Assembly: GCA_015491275.1 (NCBI GenBank)
Contig: WFWF01000041.1
Span: forward strand, 1 to 10,902
Reading direction: 5' to 3'
Source: Aquificales bacterium
GTDB lineage: Bacteria; Aquificota; Aquificia; Aquificales; Aquificaceae
Length of the DNA stretch: 10,902 bases
Shown: piece after piece, positions 1-6,924 of the stretch
How the letters are laid out: every line of letters starts with the position of its first letter
How positions within the stretch are numbered: position 1 is the stretch's first letter
The notes under the pieces: model-generated
What the model was told of the DNA's origin: nothing
What the model saw: the letters and a program-made list of their open reading frames with translations, nothing else
Database searches by the model: none
Made by a program: the position numbers and the translations under genes

Positions 1-149
1 ATAAATACGATTATTCGGATGAGGAGCTTAAAGAGTGGGCTTTAAAAATAAAACAAGCGGAATGTAAAGAGGTCTTCGCCTATTTTAACAACGATTTTAA
101 TGCCAATGCACCCCGCAATTGCGAGAAACTAAAATATTTTTTACAGTAA
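1..149 (+). CDS. DUF72 family protein, C-terminal fragment (5' end outside window)
   Basis: Read in the frame starting at position 3, the last 48 codons of a gene end at TAA 147-149. The visible end, including 'YDYSDEELKEWALKI' and 'EVFAYFNNDFNANAPRNCEKL', matches the C-terminus I know for DUF72 (YecE/COG1801) proteins: a '(Y)S.eEL..WA..I' helix, then a 'v.vYFNND..a.A..Na..L' strand and helix. DUF72 proteins are TIM-barrel proteins of unclear biochemical role. The stop lies 9 nt before the glgP start and in the same frame, so the two genes are probably co-transcribed; whether they are functionally linked is unknown. The fragment is short, and only the family assignment is supported. Confidence 0.72.
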   Translation, partial: KYDYSDEELKEWALKIKQAECKEVFAYFNNDFNANAPRNCEKLKYFLQ

Positions 150-158
150 AATCTAAGT

Positions 159-2195
159 ATGGAAAAGGAAATAAGGGAGGGTTTGAAGGAGTTAGCCTAC
201 AATCTATGGTGGACATGGGAACCAGAAGTAAGGAAGCTTTTCAGATCAATTGATCCCATCCTTTGGGATGAGGTAAAAGAGAATCCCATAGAACTGCTCA
301 AAAGGGCTGACTTGAGAATAAGGGAGATTGTAACTGATAAAAAGTTTATATCAAAATTCAATTATATTTACGGATACTTTCAAGAATACATGAACAAACC
401 GAGCCACTACAGGGAGAGATTCAAAAAACCCATAGCCTTTTTTTCTCCGGAGTACGGACTCCACCACACCCTACTTATATACGCGGGCGGGCTCGGATTT
501 CTCGCAGGCGACATCCTCAAAGAAAGCAGTGATCTCGGTTTTCCCATGGTGGGTATAGGCTTCATGTATCCGGAAGGCTATGTTAAACAGCGTATAAACA
601 AAGATGGATGGCAAGAGGACAACAGCGATCTTATAAAGAAGGAAAATATGCCAATAAAAAAACTTTACGATAATGAGGGCAACTGGATAAAGATATACAC
701 TTACTGCTATGACGAAAAAGTATATATGGGCGTATGGAAGGCTGAGGTGGGGAGGACGCCCTTATACCTCTTGGATACAGATGTTGAAGAAAATGCACCC
801 CACAATAGAGAAATTTCATCAAAGCTTTATATAGCGGACAGCGAATTGAGATTAAAACAGATGATGGTACTGGGTTTCGGAGGCATCATACTCCTTGAAA
901 AACTCGGCATTGACATTTACGGAATTCATATAAATGAAGACTATCCCGTTTTTGCCCTTCTCGCACGCATTCTCAATTTTATGAAGAAGGGCATGCCTTA
1001 TGAAGATGCCTTAGAAAAAACCCGAAGAACCTCACTGTTTACAACCCATACACCCCTAAGATCCGCAATAAATGTATTTCCCATGGACATGGTAAAAAAA
1101 CAATTCGGTTTTATAAAGGAAAAATACGGTATTGATCTTTCAAAGATAATAGAGTTGGGAAGATCGCCAGAAGGGGAAGGGCTCAATACGACCGTAATGG
1201 CGATGAGGCTTGCTGGTCATATAAATGCGGTGAGTAAAAAGCATCAGGAAGTAACAAAAAATATGTGGAATTTCCTTTGGGAGGAAGAACCGCCCATAGA
1301 TTATGTAACCAACGGGGTGCATCTTCCAACCTGGATATGCGAGCACCTGCGCACACTTTTCAACAAATACCTCGGGGAAAACTGGCTTGATCTTCATGAC
1401 AAAAGATCCCTCTGGGAGCTTGTTGACGATATACCGGATGAAGAACTCTGGCATGTCCATATAAAGAATAAGGAAAACATGATAATCCATATAAGGGAAA
1501 GGGCAAGGAAGAGGTGGTACAAGGAAAAGGCTGATCCTTCCCTGCTTACAGCCTTCGGAGTCTTTCTCAATCCGAGCATACTAACCGTAGGATTTGCAAG
1601 AAGGATGACATCCTATAAAAGACCCGATCTTATATTCACCGATCCGGACAGGCTCGCCCGCATAGTGACGAATCCCGAAAGACCCGTTCAGATAATATTT
1701 GCAGGGAAAGCTCACCCCGCGGATGAGGAAGGCAAAGAAATTATAAGGAGGATATTCAACTTTGCCCGCGATCCGAGGTTTGAAGGTAGAATAGCCTTCG
1801 TTGAAGATTATGACGAACAATTGGCTCACTATCTTGTGCGTGGAGTGGATGTATGGCTTAACAATCCCCTTCCGCCCTTAGAAGCATGCGGTACAAGCGG
1901 TATGAAGGCATCAATGAACGGTGTGCCTCACTTCTCAATACTTGACGGATGGTGGATAGAAGGATATAACGGGGAGAACGGATGGGCTTTTGACAATACA
2001 AATCCCGCAGAATCCATATACGAGATACTTGAGGAGAAAATAGTTCCCCTTTACTATGATTGGGAAAACGGGGGTTTCCCCAAGAAGTGGGTAAGGCTTA
2101 TGAAGTCAGCAATTAAGAGCATTGCACCCAATTTTTGCGCAAGGAGAATGTTAAAAAATTACATAGACAAATTCTACTCAAGAATGGTTGAATAA
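159..2195 (+). CDS. glgP: alpha-glucan phosphorylase (GT35, short bacterial/archaeal type)
   Basis: This enzyme phosphorolyses the non-reducing ends of alpha-1,4-glucans to glucose-1-phosphate in the cytoplasm, using pyridoxal phosphate (PLP). The N-terminus has 'LKELAYNLWWTWEP', typical of the TIGR02094-type phosphorylases. 'GFARRMTSYKRPDL' (about residues 478-491) is the phosphate-site segment; R482 and K487 align with R569 and K574 of muscle phosphorylase. 'EACGTSGMKASMNG' carries the PLP-binding lysine at K583, followed by 'LDGWW'. At 678 residues it belongs to the shorter class and lacks the extensions of eukaryotic enzymes. Two usually conserved segments are altered: 'HINEDYP' (257-263) replaces the common 'HxNEGHa', and 'THTPLRSAINVF' replaces 'THTPVPAGHDvF'. 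ATG 159 is the first possible start after the in-frame stop at 147 and has no good Shine-Dalgarno. A TTG at 183, just after AGGGAGG, is a less likely alternative. It is the first gene of the glucan cluster. Confidence 0.95.
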   Translation: MEKEIREGLKELAYNLWWTWEPEVRKLFRSIDPILWDEVKENPIELLKRADLRIREIVTDKKFISKFNYIYGYFQEYMNKPSHYRERFKKPIAFFSPEYGLHHTLLIYAGGLGFLAGDILKESSDLGFPMVGIGFMYPEGYVKQRINKDGWQEDNSDLIKKENMPIKKLYDNEGNWIKIYTYCYDEKVYMGVWKAEVGRTPLYLLDTDVEENAPHNREISSKLYIADSELRLKQMMVLGFGGIILLEKLGIDIYGIHINEDYPVFALLARILNFMKKGMPYEDALEKTRRTSLFTTHTPLRSAINVFPMDMVKKQFGFIKEKYGIDLSKIIELGRSPEGEGLNTTVMAMRLAGHINAVSKKHQEVTKNMWNFLWEEEPPIDYVTNGVHLPTWICEHLRTLFNKYLGENWLDLHDKRSLWELVDDIPDEELWHVHIKNKENMIIHIRERARKRWYKEKADPSLLTAFGVFLNPSILTVGFARRMTSYKRPDLIFTDPDRLARIVTNPERPVQIIFAGKAHPADEEGKEIIRRIFNFARDPRFEGRIAFVEDYDEQLAHYLVRGVDVWLNNPLPPLEACGTSGMKASMNGVPHFSILDGWWIEGYNGENGWAFDNTNPAESIYEILEEKIVPLYYDWENGGFPKKWVRLMKSAIKSIAPNFCARRMLKNYIDKFYSRMVE

Positions 2196-2196
2196 A

Positions 2197-3663
2197 ATGA
2201 AAAAGCTTTATCTAATTCTATGGTGGCACATGCACCAGCCCATGTATAAAAACCCCTTTACAAATATCTATGAACTTCCTTGGGTATTTCTTCACAGCAT
2301 AAAGGACTACCTTGAAATGCCCCTCTTCTTGGAAAAATTCACCAAGCTTAAAATGAACTTCAACCTTACCCCCGTGCTTATAGACCAGATTGAGGATTAT
2401 CAAAGGAATGATGTAAGCTGTAGGCTGTTGAATGTGATAAAAAAACATCCCAGTGATATAGAGAAAGAAGAAAGGGAGTTTTTCCTTTCCTTAATAGAAG
2501 TCATGACGGATAGGCTGAAGGAAAGGATGCCCCTGCTGAAGGAAACAGCACATACAAGACTTTTGGATATTAAGGTAGCCTTTTTAATGGCATGGGTGGG
2601 GGAGATGAGCGGAGGCAGGAGCGATATCATAAAAGCCCTCAAAGATAAGGGAAGAGATTACACTGAAGAAGAAAAGAACATGCTACTTGAAGCATTAAGG
2701 CACATCATAGGAGACATACTGCCCGCATACAGAAGACTGCAGGAAGAAGGAAGAATATGTGTAACCACATCCCCCTACTACCATCCCATACTTCCCCTGC
2801 TCTTCAGCATAGATTCAGCAAAAGAAGTTGTGGGGGATATAGCCTTACCCGATGTCAGGGCTGATACAAAGGAAGATGCCTTCGCCCATATTGAAAGGGC
2901 AATAGATAAGTATAGAAAGATTTTCGGTGATAGTCCAGCAGGCTGTTGGCCCTCGGAGGGGGCGGTGAGCAACACGGTCCTTGATGCCCTTTATAAAAAG
3001 GGCATAGTTATATGCGGAACCGATGAATCCGTCCTTGAAAACAGTACGGGAACCAAGGATATATACAAGCCATATATATTCGGGAACGGTATAAGAATCC
3101 TTTTCAGAAACAGGGAATTAAGCGATAAGATAGGCTTTGTATATCACCATTGGCAGGAGGAGGACGGGGTTTCAGATTTCCTGAAAGGTCTCAGACACAT
3201 CTATGAAACCCATGAAAATCCTGTTGTAACCGTAATACTGGACGGAGAAAATTGCTGGGAATATTATCCAGATAACGGTAACAGATTCCTCAATCTTTTT
3301 TATGAAACCTTAGAAAGGGAAGATTGGATAGAAACCCTCACCCTTAATGAAGTTTTTGAGAAGGAACTTCAGACAAAGGAGATTCATCATATTAAGGCGG
3401 GAAGTTGGATAAACGGGAATCTTCTCAAATGGATAGGCAATCCCGAAAAAAACAGATTCTGGGAGATGCTTCTTAAGACAAGGAAAATAAGCGGGCTAAA
3501 CAGAAGTATAATGATTGCGGAAGGTAGCGATTGGTTCTGGTGGCAGGGTGAATCGGAAAAAGCTCCCTTCCTTGATGTGTTTAAAGACCTGTTCATAAAC
3601 TACCTTAAGTATGCTTGTATAGAGTCTGGTGCGGATATGCCCGACTTTTTGGAGAATCAATGA
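2197..3663 (+). CDS. glycoside hydrolase family 57 (alpha-amylase / amylopullulanase-like)
   Basis: This is a predicted retaining alpha-glucan hydrolase of GH57 (COG1449), 488 residues. The N-terminus 'LWWHMHQPMYKNP' contains GH57 motif 1 (HQP, residues 13-15), followed by 'LPWVFLHSIKDYLEMP', as in amylopullulanase-type members. 'SPYYHPILPLL' is also typical. The nucleophile motif 'GCWPSEG' gives E254, and 'LFRNRELSDKIGF' gives the acid/base D310; both catalytic residues are present. 'ILDGENCWEYY' and a late 'AEGSDWFWWQGE' complete the family signature. No signal peptide is seen, so it is probably cytoplasmic. I chose ATG 2197, one base after the glgP stop; a TTG at 2188 would add three residues and overlap glgP. 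Neither start has a clear Shine-Dalgarno, so translation may depend on coupling to glgP. Placed between phosphorylase and synthase, it may trim or debranch glycogen. Whether it cuts alpha-1,4 or alpha-1,6 bonds, or transfers glucan, cannot be read from the sequence. Confidence 0.88.
   Translation: MKKLYLILWWHMHQPMYKNPFTNIYELPWVFLHSIKDYLEMPLFLEKFTKLKMNFNLTPVLIDQIEDYQRNDVSCRLLNVIKKHPSDIEKEEREFFLSLIEVMTDRLKERMPLLKETAHTRLLDIKVAFLMAWVGEMSGGRSDIIKALKDKGRDYTEEEKNMLLEALRHIIGDILPAYRRLQEEGRICVTTSPYYHPILPLLFSIDSAKEVVGDIALPDVRADTKEDAFAHIERAIDKYRKIFGDSPAGCWPSEGAVSNTVLDALYKKGIVICGTDESVLENSTGTKDIYKPYIFGNGIRILFRNRELSDKIGFVYHHWQEEDGVSDFLKGLRHIYETHENPVVTVILDGENCWEYYPDNGNRFLNLFYETLEREDWIETLTLNEVFEKELQTKEIHHIKAGSWINGNLLKWIGNPEKNRFWEMLLKTRKISGLNRSIMIAEGSDWFWWQGESEKAPFLDVFKDLFINYLKYACIESGADMPDFLENQ
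3651..3654 (+). promoter_or_regulatory. Shine-Dalgarno of glgA
   Basis: GGAG lies 5 nt before ATG 3660, inside the end of the GH57 gene. It supports the glgA start at 3660 over the longer open frame that begins at a TTG at 3615. The longer version would add 15 residues with no resemblance to glycogen synthases, whose N-terminus matches exactly from 'MKVLFVTSEMYPYAKAGG'. Confidence 0.7.
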
Positions 3664-5063
3664 AGGTACTTTTTGTAACAAGTGAGATGTATCCTTATGC
3701 GAAGGCGGGAGGGTTGGGTGATGTTTCCTTTTCCCTTCCGAGGGCATTAAAAAGACTCGGTGTTGATATAATATCCGCGGTCCCCCTCTACAACTTTATT
3801 GATCCCAAGAAACACGGTATAAGACATACGGGTAAATGGGTTGGTGTGTATGTAAACGGAGGATGGTACAAGTTTGAGATACTTAGAAAGAATAACATCT
3901 TCTTCTTCAAAAATGAGGAACTTCTCAAGGGTAGCCATGTTTACGGTCCCGCGGGATGGGAATATGAAAACAGCGATATAAGATTCGGAAGCTTCTGTTG
4001 GGCGGTTGCGGAATCCCTCAGAAAGGGGATCATTGATGCGGATACCATACATCTCAATGACTGGCCCACAGCCCTTATTGCGGTTATACTAAAAGAGATA
4101 TTCGGGTGGGATAAGAAGGTTATCCTTACAATCCACAATATAGCCTACCAAGGCATATTTGACAAGGAAGCCATAGACAGGCTCGCCCTTCCATCTTATC
4201 TCTTTAATACGGACGCCCTTGAGTTTTGGGGAAGGGTAAATCTGCTAAAGGGAGGAATAATATACAGCGATTTTATAACAACGGTAAGCTCAACCTATGC
4301 GGAGGAAATACTCACCCAAGAGTACGGTTACGGTCTTGAAGGAGTCTTGAAAAGATACAGACACAAACTCAGGGGAATACTTAACGGAATAGACAACGAA
4401 GTCTGGAATCCGAAGAAAGATCCAAAAATATTTGAAAATTTTTCCGCAAGGGATATTGATAAGAAAGAAAAAAACAAAAATATTCTTCTCAAAAGATTCA
4501 ATATAAATAACGCGGACAGGCCCCTCTTCGCTTTTATAAACCGCCTGACCCATCAAAAGGGCGTTGAGCTGATTCTTGAATCTGTTGAGGAACTATCAAG
4601 GTTAAATGCCTTTTTCTTCTTCCTGGGTGAAGGTGAGTACAGTAACGCCTTCAGAGAAATAGGTAACATTTATGAAAATATAATAACGAAGGTGAGCTTT
4701 GATGATGCCCTTGCAAGACAGCTTTACTCTTCAGCGGATTTTATAATGATGCCTTCCTTCTTTGAGCCGTGCGGACTGTCCCACCTCATAGGCATGCGGT
4801 ACGGATGCATCCCCCTCGTCAGGGAAACGGGAGGTCTTGCTGATACAGTTGTAGACATCTCGGAGGACAAAGGTTACGGTATCACCTTCAAGAATCCTAC
4901 AAAATGGGAGTTTCTGTGTGCGGTCAAAAGGGCGGTTGAACTGTACCATAACAAGGAAAGGTTGAAAAAAATAAGAAGGGAAGTATTAAAAAAGGATTTT
5001 TCATGGAAGAGATTCGCCAGGGAGTATCTTGATCTTTACAATGAAAGCTACAAAACCCTTTAG
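3660..5063 (+). CDS. glgA: glycogen synthase (GT5)
   Basis: This enzyme transfers glucose from a nucleotide-glucose donor (normally ADP-glucose in bacteria) to alpha-1,4-glucan chains. It has 467 residues, close to the usual bacterial length of about 475. The N-terminal 'MKVLFVTSEMYPYAKAGGLGDV' holds the donor-site K15-AGGLGD motif. 'TIHNIAYQG' supplies H159 (H161 in E. coli GlgA). 'NRLTHQKG' supplies R295 and K300 (R300/K305 in E. coli), and 'FEPCGLSH' gives E369, the equivalent of E377. 'RETGGLADTV' follows, as expected. All core catalytic residues are present. One oddity is 'NDWPTAL' (134-140), where E. coli has 'HDWHAGL', so the second His of that segment is a Pro. The start ATG shares four bases (ATGA) with the GH57 stop, and the 3' end overlaps glgB. 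No glgC is in the window, so the donor (ADP- or UDP-glucose) is inferred from the family. Confidence 0.96.
   Translation: MKVLFVTSEMYPYAKAGGLGDVSFSLPRALKRLGVDIISAVPLYNFIDPKKHGIRHTGKWVGVYVNGGWYKFEILRKNNIFFFKNEELLKGSHVYGPAGWEYENSDIRFGSFCWAVAESLRKGIIDADTIHLNDWPTALIAVILKEIFGWDKKVILTIHNIAYQGIFDKEAIDRLALPSYLFNTDALEFWGRVNLLKGGIIYSDFITTVSSTYAEEILTQEYGYGLEGVLKRYRHKLRGILNGIDNEVWNPKKDPKIFENFSARDIDKKEKNKNILLKRFNINNADRPLFAFINRLTHQKGVELILESVEELSRLNAFFFFLGEGEYSNAFREIGNIYENIITKVSFDDALARQLYSSADFIMMPSFFEPCGLSHLIGMRYGCIPLVRETGGLADTVVDISEDKGYGITFKNPTKWEFLCAVKRAVELYHNKERLKKIRREVLKKDFSWKRFAREYLDLYNESYKTL
5019..5024 (+). promoter_or_regulatory. candidate Shine-Dalgarno for glgB
   Basis: AGGGAG lies inside the end of glgA. 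It is 4 nt before a TTG at 5029 and 16 nt before the ATG at 5041, both in the glgB frame. The spacing is somewhat short for the TTG and too long for the ATG, so the glgB start is ambiguous by four residues. Confidence 0.4.
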
Positions 5064-6924
5064 CTTACTTACGGATTTTGATATTTACCTTTTCAGGAAA
5101 GGTGAACATACACGGTTGTATCTCAAACTCGGCAGTCATCCCATTGAATTGGAAGGCCAGAAAGGAACATACTTTGCGGTATGGGCACCCAATGCGGACT
5201 ATGTGGCGGTTATAGGAGATTTTAACGGCTGGGATAGGGGGAAAAATCCCCTTTTCAAAAGGGAAGACGGATCAGGTATATGGGAAGGTTTCATCCCCGA
5301 TGTTGAGAAGGGCATGCTTTATAAATATTTCATAGCAAGGGGGTCATGGTGGGCGGAAAAGGGGGATCCCTTCGCCTTTTATTGGGAGGTACCGCCGAGG
5401 ACAGCATCCATAGTGTGGGAATTAAACTTCCGCTGGGAGGATGATAAGTGGATGGAGGAAAGGCACAGATTCAACAACATAAACTCCCCGTGGTGCATAT
5501 ATGAAGTGCATATAGGATCATGGAAAAAGGGTCTAACCTACAGGGAATTTGCGGACGAAATAGCGGAATATCTTAAGGAAATGAGATTTACCCATCTGGA
5601 GCTATTGCCCGTTATGGAACATCCCTTCTACGGCTCATGGGGTTATCAGATCACGGGATACTTTGCCCCCACATCAAGATACGGAACACCCGAAGATTTT
5701 ATGTACTTGGTAAACAAACTCCATCAGAATAATATAGGGATCATACTTGACTGGGTACCTTCCCACTTCCCCAAGGACCTTCACGGTCTTGCCTATTTTG
5801 ACGGCACACATCTTTACGAGTATCCCGACTGGAGGAAGGGATGGCATCCCGATTGGGACAGCTTTGTATTTGATTACGGCAAACCCGAAGTCAGATCTTT
5901 TCTTTTAAGCTCCGCCCATTTCTGGGCGGATGTATATCATGCGGATGCCCTGAGGGTTGATGCTGTTGCCTCAATGCTTTACCTTGATTATTCAAGAAGA
6001 GAGGGTGAATGGATACCCAATATCTACGGTGGAAAGGAAAACCTTGAAGCCATAGAATTCATTAAAAAACTGAATGAATCCCTCTACGGTGATTTCCCCC
6101 ATATACAAACCATAGCGGAGGAATCAACCGCATGGCCCATGGTCACAAGACCCGTTTATACGGGGGGTCTCGGTTTCGGTTTTAAATGGAACATGGGGTG
6201 GATGCACGATACCCTATTTTACTTCTCCAAAGATCCAATATATAGGAAGTATCATCACAATGATATAACCTTCAGTATATGGTACGCATTTAGTGAGAAC
6301 TTCATCTTGCCCTTATCCCATGATGAGGTTGTACACGGCAAAGGTTCCCTCATAAATAAAATGCCCGGTGATTACTGGCAGAAGTTTGCCAACCTGAGGG
6401 CTTTGTTAGCCTATATGTGGGCACATCCGGGTAAAAAACTGCTGTTCATGGGAAGTGAAATAGGACAGTTTGATGAATGGAATCATGAATCAAGCATCCA
6501 GTGGAATCTCCTTGATTATGAAAGCCACAGGGGTGTCCACAGATTGATAAAGGATCTTAACAGGACATTAAAGGAAAACCCGCCCCTTTACGAACTTGAT
6601 TGTTCATACGAAGGCTTTGAATGGATTGATTTCCACGATTGGGAGAAAAGTATAATATCCTTTATAAGAAAGGACAGTGCGGGTAATAAGATCCTCGTAG
6701 TTTGCAACTTTACACCCGTCCCGAGGTACAACTACAGGGTGGGCGTACCGGAAGGGGGTTTTTGGAAGGAAATACTTAATACGGACGCAAAAGAATACTG
6801 GGGGTCAGGAATAGGCAACATGGGAGGCAAAGAAGCGGACCCGGTACCTTTTCACGGAAGACCCTACTCCCTTGAACTTGTTTTACCCCCCTTAGCGGTT
6901 ATATATATGAAAAAGGAAAAATGA
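5041..6924 (+). CDS. glgB: 1,4-alpha-glucan branching enzyme (CBM48 + GH13)
   Basis: This enzyme cuts an alpha-1,4-glucan chain and rejoins the piece through an alpha-1,6 bond, making the branches of glycogen. From ATG 5041 it has 627 residues, near the roughly 630 I recall for the Aquifex aeolicus enzyme, which it strongly resembles. An N-terminal CBM48 module starts at about residue 45 ('FAVWAPNADYVAVIGDFNGW'). The GH13 barrel follows with 'EVHIGSW', 'HPFYGSWGYQ' and 'ILDWVPSHFP'. The catalytic residues are visible: nucleophile D307 in 'LRVDAVASMLYLDYSR', acid/base E360 in 'TIAEEST', and D428 in 'LSHDEVVHGKGS'. A beta-domain closes the protein. The long N-terminal extension of enterobacterial GlgB is absent. 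The start overlaps glgA by 23 nt; TTG 5029 would add 'MIFT' and has the better-placed AGGGAG. No usable ATG follows soon in frame, so an overlap with glgA is almost certain. Confidence 0.96.
   Translation: MKATKPFSLLTDFDIYLFRKGEHTRLYLKLGSHPIELEGQKGTYFAVWAPNADYVAVIGDFNGWDRGKNPLFKREDGSGIWEGFIPDVEKGMLYKYFIARGSWWAEKGDPFAFYWEVPPRTASIVWELNFRWEDDKWMEERHRFNNINSPWCIYEVHIGSWKKGLTYREFADEIAEYLKEMRFTHLELLPVMEHPFYGSWGYQITGYFAPTSRYGTPEDFMYLVNKLHQNNIGIILDWVPSHFPKDLHGLAYFDGTHLYEYPDWRKGWHPDWDSFVFDYGKPEVRSFLLSSAHFWADVYHADALRVDAVASMLYLDYSRREGEWIPNIYGGKENLEAIEFIKKLNESLYGDFPHIQTIAEESTAWPMVTRPVYTGGLGFGFKWNMGWMHDTLFYFSKDPIYRKYHHNDITFSIWYAFSENFILPLSHDEVVHGKGSLINKMPGDYWQKFANLRALLAYMWAHPGKKLLFMGSEIGQFDEWNHESSIQWNLLDYESHRGVHRLIKDLNRTLKENPPLYELDCSYEGFEWIDFHDWEKSIISFIRKDSAGNKILVVCNFTPVPRYNYRVGVPEGGFWKEILNTDAKEYWGSGIGNMGGKEADPVPFHGRPYSLELVLPPLAVIYMKKEK

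Noticed and set aside
1140..1490. 116-codon open frame on the minus strand
   Set aside because: It lies wholly inside glgP, whose frame shows conserved phosphorylase sequence throughout; the antisense product resembles nothing.
2188..2196. TTG start for the GH57 gene
   Set aside because: It adds only three residues before an ATG at 2197 that matches the family's N-terminus, and there is no Shine-Dalgarno to favour it.
3615..3659. Upstream extension of glgA to a TTG at 3615
   Set aside because: The 15 extra residues do not resemble GlgA, and ATG 3660 has a well-spaced GGAG and the canonical N-terminus.
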